Positions 1 through 7,112 are shown, counted from the first letter of the stretch. The stretch is 8,397 nt of DNA from Methylovulum sp. (GCA_016919605.1 JACXTQ010000177.1:1-8397), one strand, 5' to 3'. Numbers and translations are program-made. The notes: a model not told the origin generated them from the letters alone.

Positions 1-1
1 C

Positions 2-655
2 CTTACCTATGAAGTGAGCGATAATTTTCTGCTCCGCAGCGATGTCCGCTACCGCTACGATAACAACCAGACTCGTGTTCAACGCGGCACCACTGAATTT
101 GATGATATGACTGTCAATGTCGGTTTTGTCATCCCGTTTGGCGCAAAACCCACCTATGTTGCCCGGGCCGAAACACCGGTTGCCGATGTACCTGTGGCGG
201 AGGCCGCCCCAGATTGCAGCACATTGGATGACGACCATGATGGTGTCAACAATTGTGTGGACCGTTGCCTTAGAACCCCAGAAAGCAGTACGGTTGATCA
301 TGAAGGTTGCCCGGTCAAGCTAGTGCTCAAAGGCCAACATTTTATGTTTGACTCCGCCGAGTTGACCCCGAATGCCAAAGAGCTTCTTGATGGGGTTGCC
401 GAAAGTTTGTCCGCTTACCCGCAGAAAAATGATATTGAAGTTCAAGGCCACACCAGCAGCGAAGGCAGCAATGCTTATAATATGAGATTGTCACAACGCC
501 GTGCCGCCTCAGTAGTTGGCTACCTCAAGTCCAAAGGTATCAGAAACCGTTTAAGAGCGACAGGTTTCGGCGAAGACCATCCGATTGCCGATAACGCGAC
601 GGAAGCTGGCAAATCCGAAAACCGTAGGGTTGAATTGATTTGGATTCAAAATTGA
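2..655 (+). CDS. OmpA-family outer-membrane protein, 3' part (5' end outside window)
   Basis: This is an outer-membrane protein expected to anchor the outer membrane to peptidoglycan. The frame is open from base 2 (Leu-Thr-Tyr-Glu before the GTG at 14), so the gene almost certainly starts upstream and the GTG is internal. Numbering from codon 14: residues 1-43 look like the last beta-barrel strands, alternating and ending in VGFVIPFG. Residues 44-66 are an Ala/Pro/Val linker. Residues 67-100 are an Asp/Cys-rich segment (DDDHDGVNNCVDRC) typical of a thrombospondin type-3 calcium-binding repeat. Residues 103-213 are the OmpA C-terminal domain, with FDSAELTP, YNMRLSQRRA and ATGFGEDHPIADN, ending in the usual NRRVEL. 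The position where OmpA-like domains carry the diaminopimelate-binding Asp (after GHT) is Ser148, while the Arg 15 residues later is kept. A strong terminator follows, so it is transcribed separately from the genes to its right. Confidence 0.93.
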   Translation, partial: LTYEVSDNFLLRSDVRYRYDNNQTRVQRGTTEFDDMTVNVGFVIPFGAKPTYVARAETPVADVPVAEAAPDCSTLDDDHDGVNNCVDRCLRTPESSTVDHEGCPVKLVLKGQHFMFDSAELTPNAKELLDGVAESLSAYPQKNDIEVQGHTSSEGSNAYNMRLSQRRAASVVGYLKSKGIRNRLRATGFGEDHPIADNATEAGKSENRRVELIWIQN

Positions 656-699
656 TTATTTTTTAAATTCCCCCACCTTTCATCATAAGATGGCTCTCA

Positions 700-730
700 A
701 ACCCGCTTTTATAGCGGGTTCTTTTTGTTT
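700..730 (+). terminator. Rho-independent terminator after the OmpA-family gene
   Basis: A perfect 7-bp stem (AACCCGC at 700-706, GCGGGTT at 714-720) closes a 7-nt loop. It is followed by C and a T-rich tract (721-730, CTTTTTGTTT). It lies 45 bases after the OmpA stop codon. There is no matching A-tract on its left side, so it should act on plus-strand transcripts only. I saw no separate terminator for the converging minus-strand transcript between 731 and 833. Confidence 0.88.
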
Positions 731-833
731 AAAAATCAAGATAGTCCTGCAATAAGAATGTTCAAAGTGTGAGCTTTTCTTTTTTCCGTGATGCTCAGCG
801 GCCACCAGGCTCCATGTCAGGGAATCCCCACGC

Positions 834-1793
834 CTAGCCTAAATCACTATGTTGGGTATCGATAATAAACGATGGTTGTTGATAGATGTGGCGGATGATG
901 GTGTAGGGCCGTTGTTTGACTTCTGAAAAAATCGTGGCGATGTAAATCCCTTGAACACCAAGAAAGAAGACGATGAAACCGGAAAACAGCCACAGTGCAG
1001 CAATTATGGTGCTAGCAGCGGTGGGAAGGATGGCAAGGATGTTGTAGCAGAAAAGTAGGTAAGCTATATAAGCTATAGCAGAGCTTAATAATAATATTCC
1101 AGTATATAAGGTAAACATTAAGGGGCGATTGCTGAATGACACTATAGCGGAGACGAAATGGCTAAGCTTGCGTCGGAATGAGTATGTTGTGGGACTGGTA
1201 GCGTGTTTGCGTACGGTTTGTTGGCATTGTTTAAAGCCTGTAATGATCCATAAGCCGCCGATATTCAGTTCACGTTCCTGGTGAGCCAGTAGTGCGTCGA
1301 CATACCGCCGTGTCATTAACCGAGCAGTGACGATATTGTCCGGTTGCGCTATGCCGGTGAATGCCCGAAAGGCTTTATAGAAAATGCTACCTGTCAGTTG
1401 TTCCCAAATCGTGCCTTTACGCCGCACTTGCACACCATAGACCATATCAGCCGTTTCAGTGGCAAGCAGTTTGGCAAAGAGTGACAACCATTCCGGCTCT
1501 TCTTCCAAGTCACTATCGAGCAGAAACACTAAGTTGCCTTGGGTATGTGCCAAGCCAGTCATCATAGCCTTGTGGTGTCCGAAATTTCTCGCCAAATCAA
1601 TCACTCGTACCCTTGGGTCGATTTCGGTTAGGGCAATGGCTATGTCTAGCGAATTGTCCGGCGAACCATCGTTAATCAAGATAATTTCATAGTCTGTTCC
1701 CACAAGTTGTTGTGCGGCGATACCGCTACGCGCATAAAACTCGGACAAATAAGGGGCGGATTGATAAAGAGTGGAGACAATGGACAGTTTCAT
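834..1793 (-). CDS. GT2 family glycosyltransferase, GtrB/ArnC/DPM-like, membrane-anchored
   Basis: A 319-residue inverting family 2 glycosyltransferase that probably moves a sugar from a nucleotide donor onto polyprenyl phosphate at the cytoplasmic face of the inner membrane. The GT-A domain fills about residues 1-220: KLSIVSTLYQSAPYL strand, NDGSPD with Asp42, RNFGHHKAMMTGL at 69-81 (a hallmark of this subgroup), and the metal-binding DSD at 93-95 followed by LEEEPEW. Two hydrophobic helices (about 226-250 and 262-288) and a basic tail complete the GtrB-like layout, and the length is normal. I place the start at the ATG at 1793, because the in-frame upstream start at 1883 adds 30 residues before the conserved first strand. 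The start ATG overlaps the stop of the upstream WbqC gene as ATGA, which implies translational coupling; no good Shine-Dalgarno is visible. Substrate is unknown. It is paralogous to the enzyme at 2746. Confidence 0.9.
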   Translation of the reverse strand: MKLSIVSTLYQSAPYLSEFYARSGIAAQQLVGTDYEIILINDGSPDNSLDIAIALTEIDPRVRVIDLARNFGHHKAMMTGLAHTQGNLVFLLDSDLEEEPEWLSLFAKLLATETADMVYGVQVRRKGTIWEQLTGSIFYKAFRAFTGIAQPDNIVTARLMTRRYVDALLAHQERELNIGGLWIITGFKQCQQTVRKHATSPTTYSFRRKLSHFVSAIVSFSNRPLMFTLYTGILLLSSAIAYIAYLLFCYNILAILPTAASTIIAALWLFSGFIVFFLGVQGIYIATIFSEVKQRPYTIIRHIYQQPSFIIDTQHSDLG

Positions 1794-2485
1794 GGGTGAA
1801 TATGCTTCATATAATAGGGGGCTTTTTGACCACAATTGAACAGCAAGTCGAGGATAGACACGCGGTGAGTAAAATTTCCCCATAGTTGAGGGTAGTCGGG
1901 ATAATCCAGATAGTCAAACCATGTCAGTTTAATACCCCGTTCGGCAAATACTTGTTCTTGAATATACGTTTTGGCGGCTGACCCTGTGATATATTCGCTA
2001 CCGCCTGCTTGTGTGCATAAATCGGCGAGCCGTTCGGTTTTTCCGTCTGACAAATAATAATCCCATGAGTTACTAATGACAGTATTAATGCCCAAATATG
2101 CGCAAATGGCTTCGATAAAGTAGCGGTTAAGATCCGATAAGTAGCTGTAATCGGCATTATGGTAAAGCGGCTCTAGCCAAACCGCTATATCTTTGAAATA
2201 GGGGGCTTGGCGATAATTATGCGTTAGCGTATGCCAATGGTTTTGGCTCCAGTTGTTGCCGTCAATTTGGGTGTCCTTGATTTTTTGCAGATATTTGCCT
2301 TTGACTTGTACGGGGACGGATAGCCATTGTCCCCCTATAGGGGTTTTGATGAGGTTGCGGTTGCGCCAATCCCGTCGGGTATATTGCATATCATCGTAAA
2401 GGATAAATTCATCGACATCAGCGATCATGTCAAAGTACCCTTTCCAAGGAATGTAATTCGATTGTAGGATAGCGACTTTTTTCAT
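1790..2485 (-). CDS. WbqC-like family protein
   Basis: A 231-residue soluble protein of the WbqC family, found in O-antigen and other polysaccharide clusters but without a securely established reaction that I can cite. Family features seen: the N-terminal MKKVAILQSNYIPWKGYFD with DVDEFILYDDMQYTRRDWRNRN following (residues 1-44), the SVPV segment (56-59), YITGSAAKTYI (165-175), and the C-terminal YPQLWGNF plus VSILDLLFNCG (198-219). The length fits the family. I chose the ATG at 2485, where the conserved N-terminus begins; an in-frame GTG at 2536 would add 17 residues unlike the family and has no Shine-Dalgarno. It is the first gene of a two-gene minus-strand unit and its TGA overlaps the next gene's ATG. 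The context suggests a role in modifying a sugar or nucleotide sugar, but that is inference. Confidence 0.87.
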   Translation of the reverse strand: MKKVAILQSNYIPWKGYFDMIADVDEFILYDDMQYTRRDWRNRNLIKTPIGGQWLSVPVQVKGKYLQKIKDTQIDGNNWSQNHWHTLTHNYRQAPYFKDIAVWLEPLYHNADYSYLSDLNRYFIEAICAYLGINTVISNSWDYYLSDGKTERLADLCTQAGGSEYITGSAAKTYIQEQVFAERGIKLTWFDYLDYPDYPQLWGNFTHRVSILDLLFNCGQKAPYYMKHIHP

Positions 2486-2745
2486 AAAAGATTTTGAAAG
2501 AGAATTAAGTTGGAGGGTTTTGTCACGAATATTCACAAGCGGTGTATCCAGCCTGATTGACGGACAAAACTAGCTTGCCAATGGACAACTCGGCGGGCGG
2601 ACGCTTCCGGCCTATTTGCCACTACTAAATTTCGATGATACCATTAAAAGTTAAGCGATTGTCTGTCATTAGCAAATATTAAAAAAGGCGGCAATAGTAT
2701 CGCGAAAAATGGACACGTCATCTACCTTTTGTACAGATTCATACT
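2486..2745. other. Divergent intergenic region between the two transcription units
   Basis: These 260 bases separate the start of the minus-strand WbqC gene from the start of the plus-strand glycosyltransferase, so promoters for both units should lie here. The middle and right part (about 2620-2700) is AT-rich, with an A-run at 2681-2686. The left part (2590-2615) is GC-rich. No coding frame with homology, no RNA gene and no convincing Shine-Dalgarno next to either start is visible. I found no convincing minus-strand promoter. Confidence 0.7.
2616..2644 (+). promoter_or_regulatory. Possible sigma-70 promoter for the plus-strand operon
   Basis: TTGCCA at 2616-2621 matches the -35 consensus at five of six positions. 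It is followed after 17 bases by TACCAT at 2639-2644, which matches the -10 consensus at four of six. Transcription would begin near 2651 and leave a leader of about 95 bases before the ATG at 2746. This is a consensus match by eye only, in an AT-rich stretch where chance matches are common. Confidence 0.25.
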
Positions 2746-3681
2746 ATGCCACATATTTCCGTTGTCATTCCTGTATATAAAGCGGAAGAGTGCCTTTACG
2801 AGCTGTATAGGCGGCTGGTGGCTGCGCTTGAACCGATTAGCCATGATTTTGAGTTGATATTAATCGAAGATTGTGGCGGCGATAATTCTTGGGCAGTTAT
2901 TAATGAACTCTCGGCTAATGATCGGAGGGTCAAGGGCTTGCAGTTTAGCCGTAATTTTGGGCAACATTACGGTATTACTGCGGGGCTTGATCATGCCGAT
3001 GGCGATTGGGTAGTGATTATGGATTGTGATTTACAAGACCGCCCTGAAGAAATCCCTTTGCTTTACGCCCATGCCCAGACAGGTTATGACATTGTTTTGG
3101 CGCGGCGGGGCAAGCGTCGTGACCCATTTCTTAAACGCTGCATCTCTTGGCTATTTTACGCTATTTTCAGTTATCTTGCCGATATGGACTATGATGCTGA
3201 AATTGGTAATTTTCGGATTATTTCTAAAAAAGTGGTGCACAGCTTTCGGCGGATGCGGGAACAATTACGGTTTTTCGGCGGTTTAGTCGGTTGGCTGGGG
3301 TATCGGGTTGGTACGGTGGATGTCCAACATGCCGAACGGTTTGCCGGACAATCTACTTATACATTTAGAAAGTTATTTAAGTTGGCTCAGGAGACCATTA
3401 TCGCCTATTCTGACAAACCTTTGCGGTTGACCATCCGCTTTGGTTTTATGATTGCCTTATTCGCTTTTTGTTATGGCTTGTGTATTATTTACCAATGGTT
3501 GGCTCATGGTTCTCCGATTATGGGGTGGAGTAGCTTAATTGTATCCATTTATTTTTTGGGCGGTATTATCATTTCCATTTTGGGAGTGTTAGGCATTTAT
3601 CTGGGCAAGACTTTTGACGAAACCAAAAAACGCCCATTATATATTATCAGTAACGCCACTTTTGATGACCATGAGCGGTAA
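2746..3681 (+). CDS. GT2 family glycosyltransferase, GtrB/ArnC/DPM-like, membrane-anchored
   Basis: A 311-residue family 2 glycosyltransferase, likely forming a polyprenyl-phosphate-linked or other lipid-linked sugar on the cytoplasmic face of the inner membrane. The GT-A domain starts at once with SVVIPVYKAEECL. It shows IEDCGGDNSW with Asp42, RNFGQHYGITAGL at 69-81, and DCD at 93-95 followed by LQDRPEE, as in ArnC and GtrB. The segment around residues 199-210 (FAGQSTYTFRKL) is the subgroup's post-catalytic Arg/Ser-Tyr motif. Two membrane helices (about 229-252 and 264-288) and a basic KKRPLYII tail follow. The ATG at 2746 fits the family's N-terminus but has no clear Shine-Dalgarno. It is the first gene of the operon, and its 3' end overlaps the start of the GNAT gene. 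It aligns with the minus-strand paralogue without gaps across the first 95 residues. The sugar and acceptor are unknown. Confidence 0.91.
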   Translation: MPHISVVIPVYKAEECLYELYRRLVAALEPISHDFELILIEDCGGDNSWAVINELSANDRRVKGLQFSRNFGQHYGITAGLDHADGDWVVIMDCDLQDRPEEIPLLYAHAQTGYDIVLARRGKRRDPFLKRCISWLFYAIFSYLADMDYDAEIGNFRIISKKVVHSFRRMREQLRFFGGLVGWLGYRVGTVDVQHAERFAGQSTYTFRKLFKLAQETIIAYSDKPLRLTIRFGFMIALFAFCYGLCIIYQWLAHGSPIMGWSSLIVSIYFLGGIIISILGVLGIYLGKTFDETKKRPLYIISNATFDDHER

Positions 3682-4333
3682 ACTTATCCCTTGGGATGCG
3701 GCAGTTTTTGCCATGCCGACGTTTGAGCTGAGCGATGCGTCAGAACAGACGCTAAAAGCCGCCGTTGCACGGCCAGGCCACTATACGGTCAAAGTCGATC
3801 CCTTGGCCAGCAAAAAATGGCTACACCATTATGGATTTTATTATTGCGATACGCTTATTGAACCTTACTGTCCTAAAGAGCGGTTTAAGGTGTTTGCCCG
3901 TGCCGAAGTCAGTATCTCCAGATCAGTGACCTTCGCACAGGTGTTACCTATCTGCCACGGGGCGTTTAGCCACGGGCGTTTTCAGCGTGATTTTAAGCTG
4001 GAGCGTGTTAAAGCCGATGAGCGCTACGATAATTGGCTATCGGCTTTAGTCGCTGAGAATAAAGTCTATGGGCTATTTTTTCGGAGCGAGTTAGCGGGAT
4101 TTGTTGCCGTGGAAGGCAATGTTTTGGTGTTACACGCGCTTTCAGAAGCGTATCGTGGTAAGGGTCTTGCCAAATATTTTTGGAGCGCCGTTTGTCAAGA
4201 TTGTTTTGCGACGGGTTTGGGTGTTTTGAAAAGTTCTATCTCCGCAACGAATATTCCCGCCCTTAACCTATATGTGTCTTTGGGGTTTCAATTTACTAAC
4301 CCGATGGATGTATATCATAGATTAACACCATAA
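3671..4333 (+). CDS. GNAT-family N-acetyltransferase, WecD-like
   Basis: A 220-residue acetyl-CoA-dependent N-acetyltransferase, resembling in layout WecD, which acetylates the 4-amino group of a dTDP-4-amino-4,6-dideoxy sugar. The N-terminal half (LIPWDAAVFAMP, then WLHHYGFYYCDTLIEPY at 50-66) matches the WecD-type N-domain. The C-terminal half is the GNAT fold: acetyl-CoA pyrophosphate loop YRGKGLAKYFW at 161-171 (R/Q-x-x-G-x-G/A), then N194 and the ALNLYVSLGF helix/strand at 197-206. Start choice is uncertain: ATG at 3671 overlaps the preceding stop by 11 bases, ATG at 3665 adds two residues, and ATG at 3614 would add 19 residues read from inside the glycosyltransferase gene. None has a good Shine-Dalgarno, so coupling is likely. 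With the DegT aminotransferase downstream, aminosugar N-acetylation is the natural guess. The exact substrate is not determined. Confidence 0.85.
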   Translation: MSGKLIPWDAAVFAMPTFELSDASEQTLKAAVARPGHYTVKVDPLASKKWLHHYGFYYCDTLIEPYCPKERFKVFARAEVSISRSVTFAQVLPICHGAFSHGRFQRDFKLERVKADERYDNWLSALVAENKVYGLFFRSELAGFVAVEGNVLVLHALSEAYRGKGLAKYFWSAVCQDCFATGLGVLKSSISATNIPALNLYVSLGFQFTNPMDVYHRLTP

Positions 4334-4355
4334 ACTAATAAGCGAAGTCCGCAGA

Positions 4356-5303
4356 ATGCAAATCCCCGTTTTTCGCATCTTATACAAGTTGGTGCCGATA
4401 CTGCTCTTAGGGATCTGTGCTTGGTATCTTTACAGTCATTTCCAATGGCCTAAGATTCTCGCTTTACTGGGCGAAACGGATTTTGTTTGGTTGGCGTTGT
4501 GCTCTATAGGGGCTTGTATTTCTGTGACCGTATTGCGGGCGTGGCGATGGTGGTTGATGATCAGGACAGTCAACCTGGAAGTGGGTTTTTTGGACGTATA
4601 CCTTATTACCGGCATTGTGTTGAACCTTGCCATAGTGACACCTGGCCAAGTAGGGGAAGCACTCAAGATTGAATTATTAAAACACCGGATAACATTGGAC
4701 AGGACAACGGGCATCGGTTCGTTTGTTATCGAACGGGCCATTGATATGGCGATTGTCGCGAGTTTCGGGATTATCGGTTGGTTTTATCAGGATTTATCCG
4801 TCGCAGGTTTTGACTCGCGTCAAGTTGGCTATATATTGGTCGGAATAATAGGCGTTTGTTTAATGGCTTTTATGATATTGCTGAAGTCATCGGTTCACTG
4901 CGGACTAGGGGCATTTGTTGGACGTTTGTTTGCAGCGGGCAACCAGCCCGCTTTGTGGTTGAAAATAACCCTCATCAGTTGGGTAACATGGTCGTGTACG
5001 GCCTTAGGTTGGAAGTTAAGTTTGCTGAGCTTGGATATTGATTTGTCCATACCACAGACTTTGTGGCTGCTGTCGATAGCGGCGCTGGCACAAGTCTTTA
5101 GTTTTATCCCTGGTGGCTTGGGTGTCAGTGAAGTGGCCATTGCCAAGCTGTTGCAGGCTATGGGTTACGATACCGTACAAGCTGAAGCGGGAGCACTGAT
5201 ACTGCGTTGTTTTAGTGTCGTTATGATAGGCCTTGGACTATTACATGGGCTTTTTTGGCAATGGCTTTATGGGCAGATGGCGGTTAACCGCCAGACAGGT
5301 TGA
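4356..5303 (+). CDS. UPF0104/YbhN-type flippase-like integral membrane protein
   Basis: A 315-residue polytopic inner-membrane protein of the family that shares the transmembrane domain of MprF (lysyl-phosphatidylglycerol synthase) and includes AglD- and HpnL-type proteins, several of which are proposed to move lipids or lipid-linked sugars. About eight hydrophobic segments are visible, from residues 10-28 to about 285-305. The two family signatures are present: TPGQVGEALKIELLKH (95-110) followed by GSFVIERAIDM (121-131), and FIPGGLGVSEVAIAKLL (250-266) followed by an Arg in ALILRCFSV. The soluble MprF synthase domain is absent, so this is the stand-alone form. It starts 22 bases after the GNAT gene and ends 4 bases before the next gene. 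Between a lipid-type glycosyltransferase and sugar acyltransferases, transport of a glycolipid intermediate is plausible but inferred. Confidence 0.88.
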   Translation: MQIPVFRILYKLVPILLLGICAWYLYSHFQWPKILALLGETDFVWLALCSIGACISVTVLRAWRWWLMIRTVNLEVGFLDVYLITGIVLNLAIVTPGQVGEALKIELLKHRITLDRTTGIGSFVIERAIDMAIVASFGIIGWFYQDLSVAGFDSRQVGYILVGIIGVCLMAFMILLKSSVHCGLGAFVGRLFAAGNQPALWLKITLISWVTWSCTALGWKLSLLSLDIDLSIPQTLWLLSIAALAQVFSFIPGGLGVSEVAIAKLLQAMGYDTVQAEAGALILRCFSVVMIGLGLLHGLFWQWLYGQMAVNRQTG

Positions 5304-5307
5304 CGCT

Positions 5308-5841
5308 GTGACCCCATTCAAGCAAGCACTATTTAAAAGTTATGCGTATTTTATACACCTAGTGACCCTGACGATGGATGTTTTACCGTGTTTTTTACGT
5401 ACGTTGCTCTTCCGTTTGCTGTTAAAAAAACTCGGTAAAGGCGGGTTTATCGATTATGGCACTTATATACGCTATCCATTAAAAATGTCTATAGGTAATG
5501 ACGTGTGGGTTAACAGAAACTGCGCTTTCTACACGTCTGGGTATCTTAAGGATTCGGAAATTATCATCGGCAACCATGTCGCTATAGGCCCGGAAACCAG
5601 TATCTTTGCGGCGGCGCACGATTACCATCGGCTAGACCTACCCGACATTGGGAAAACGGTCAAGATTGGTGATCATGTCTGGATAGGTGGAAGATGCATT
5701 ATTCTGCCTGGTGTTGAGATAGGCGAGGGGGCGGTGGTAGGGGGCGGCTCAGTAGTGACCAAAAATGTCGCGCCTTATACGGTAGTGGCGGGTAACCCCG
5801 CCAAATTCATTAATAAAAGGCATCTGCATCAGTCTTCCTGA
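5308..5841 (+). CDS. Left-handed beta-helix (hexapeptide) acetyltransferase, WbbJ/LacA-like
   Basis: A 177-residue acyl-CoA-dependent acetyltransferase of the galactoside/maltose/serine acetyltransferase type, probably acting on a sugar hydroxyl or amine. An N-terminal hydrophobic/helical stretch (1-42) precedes hexapeptide turns such as IGNDVW (62-67), IIIGNHVAIG (85-94), VKIGDHVWIG (118-127) and VEIGEGAVVGGGSVV (136-150). AAAHDYH at 101-107 contains His104, the expected catalytic base, and VAGNPAKFI at 160-168 is the usual closing motif. I chose the GTG at 5308: CAGG lies 8 bases upstream of it, and it starts 4 bases after the flippase stop. ATG codons further upstream (5233, 5245, 5269) would lie inside the flippase gene. 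It is the second acyltransferase in this operon. Confidence 0.87.
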   Translation: MTPFKQALFKSYAYFIHLVTLTMDVLPCFLRTLLFRLLLKKLGKGGFIDYGTYIRYPLKMSIGNDVWVNRNCAFYTSGYLKDSEIIIGNHVAIGPETSIFAAAHDYHRLDLPDIGKTVKIGDHVWIGGRCIILPGVEIGEGAVVGGGSVVTKNVAPYTVVAGNPAKFINKRHLHQSS

Positions 5842-5872
5842 ATAGGGAGGGGTATTGCTGAATAACGGGTAT

Positions 5873-5877
5873 GAGGA
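5873..5877 (+). promoter_or_regulatory. Ribosome binding site fixing the aminotransferase start
   Basis: GAGGA, followed by an 8-base spacer before the ATG at 5886, is the clearest Shine-Dalgarno in the operon. It overlaps the alternative upstream ATG at 5871, which makes that codon an unlikely start. A purine-rich AGGGAGG at 5844-5850 is about 20 bases from 5871, too far to serve it. Confidence 0.65.
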
Positions 5878-5885
5878 CAAGTTTT

Positions 5886-7112
5886 ATGAAATTGGCGATT
5901 CCACGCGGCATTATTTACCATTCGTTGCTGGATGACATGAAGTGGCTGGTGACATCACTGTTTGTCAAGCTCGATGATAAGCCTGTGGTCACTATGTTTG
6001 AAGCCTGTTTTGCACGGTTGCTTGGCAGGAAACATTGCGTGGCTTTCCCTTTTGCCAGAACGGCAATTTATTATGCCCTAAAGCATCAAAATTTTCCGCA
6101 AGGTACCGAAATCATCATGCCTCCGATCTCTATTAACGGGATTTTAGATGTTGTATTGGCTTTGGGGCTGGTGACGGTCTTTGTCGATATAGACAAAGAT
6201 ACTTTATGTTTTGACCCGCCACAGCTGGAAAAAGCCATTAATGCTCAGACGCGTGCCGTTATCATCACTTATCTGTTCGGCATGGTGCCTGATGTACAGA
6301 AGCTAGTGGCTATGTGTCGTACACAGGGAGTGTTTGTCATTGAAGATTTTTCCCAATGTCTAAACGGTAAGTTTGCCGGCCAAAAACTCGGTAGCTTTGG
6401 CGAAGTAGGCGTTTATAGCGCATCTTCCATCAAAACCCTAGATACTTATGGCGGTGGACTTTTGGTATGTGATGATGATGCGTTGGCTCAAACCCTTAGG
6501 ACTGACCAGGCGAACTTATCGCCACCAGTCAGGACACACCTGTGGCGAAAAATTATCACTGACCTCATCCGTAATGTTGCCACCACTAGATTGGTGTTCC
6601 ATGTTGCCGTTTTTCCGCTACTGGGTCTTTTAGGTAAACTGAAACCCAACAGTGTATTAAAGCATACAGGCGACCGGGATAAGGAAATGATTACTGAACT
6701 GCCTAATGAGTGGTTTTGTGCTTATACGTCATTACAGGCGCAAGTGGGTTTGGAAATGTTGGTGGAGCTTGAAAAATTGGATCGGGAACGGTTACAAAAT
6801 GTTGCCGAAATAAAAGCTGCTGTAACATCCATTGATTTTCCTCGCGGTAGTGAAGGTGGAACCCCTGTTTATTGGCAATTACTGGCTTATTTTTCTGACC
6901 CAGCGGCAACCCAACAACGTTGGCACGGCAATAAAATAGACACGGCGACTACCAGCCTCTTAAAAATTTCTGACTTACCCGCCTACCCTTACCATGGCGA
7001 TACCCCGAATGCCGATAGGCTGTATAGTAACAGTTTATTTATCCCCTGCTTCCCTGGTTTAGATGCTGGTGACTTGCAGCGCATTATCCGAGCATTAAAT
7101 GATCCCAGTTAA
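5886..7112 (+). CDS. DegT/DnrJ/EryC1 family PLP-dependent aminotransferase
   Basis: A 408-residue aminotransferase of the family that makes amino sugars from keto-sugar nucleotides, normally with glutamate as amino donor. Seen: FPFARTAIYYALK (55-67), IMPPISINGILDVVLALG (77-94), EDFSQ at 153-157 (Asp154 contacts the PLP ring nitrogen, Gln157 its oxygen), and YSASSIKTLDTYGGG at 177-191 with Lys183 as the Schiff-base lysine. All key PLP residues are therefore intact. The C-terminus (SLFIPCFPGLDAGDLQRII) is family-like, while the middle region (about 215-270) has a hydrophobic insert-like stretch. The ATG at 5886 has GAGGA 8 bases upstream; an ATG at 5871 would add five residues and has no suitable site. 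It lies 44 bases after the acetyltransferase and 10 bases before the oxidoreductase. The sugar substrate is unknown. Confidence 0.88.
   Translation: MKLAIPRGIIYHSLLDDMKWLVTSLFVKLDDKPVVTMFEACFARLLGRKHCVAFPFARTAIYYALKHQNFPQGTEIIMPPISINGILDVVLALGLVTVFVDIDKDTLCFDPPQLEKAINAQTRAVIITYLFGMVPDVQKLVAMCRTQGVFVIEDFSQCLNGKFAGQKLGSFGEVGVYSASSIKTLDTYGGGLLVCDDDALAQTLRTDQANLSPPVRTHLWRKIITDLIRNVATTRLVFHVAVFPLLGLLGKLKPNSVLKHTGDRDKEMITELPNEWFCAYTSLQAQVGLEMLVELEKLDRERLQNVAEIKAAVTSIDFPRGSEGGTPVYWQLLAYFSDPAATQQRWHGNKIDTATTSLLKISDLPAYPYHGDTPNADRLYSNSLFIPCFPGLDAGDLQRIIRALNDPS

Noticed and set aside
700..720. Use of the stem-loop as a bidirectional terminator for the minus-strand unit too.
   Set aside because: Read on the minus strand, the stem is followed by TGAGAGCC and not a U-tract, so termination there is not supported.
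818..832. GGGAATCCCC near the end of the minus-strand glycosyltransferase as a hairpin or operator.
   Set aside because: The arms are only about four bases with almost no loop and no T-tract; likely chance.
1794..1883. Longer minus-strand glycosyltransferase start at 1883, giving 349 residues.
   Set aside because: The extra 30 residues come from reading the WbqC gene in another frame and precede the conserved first GT2 strand; the ATGA junction at 1790-1793 is a better start.
2486..2536. GTG start at 2536 for the WbqC-like protein.
   Set aside because: The 17 added residues do not look like the family N-terminus and there is no Shine-Dalgarno before the GTG.
2687..2704. GGCGGCAATAGTATCGCG resembles the start of an ops/JUMPstart element (RfaH recruitment) upstream of a polysaccharide operon.
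   Set aside because: Only the first five bases match the GGCGGTAGC core; the rest diverges and no JUMPstart flank is recognisable.
4436..5146. Several 61-101 residue open frames on both strands across the flippase-like gene.
   Set aside because: They are composition shadows of a gene whose membrane segments and UPF0104 motifs are continuous.
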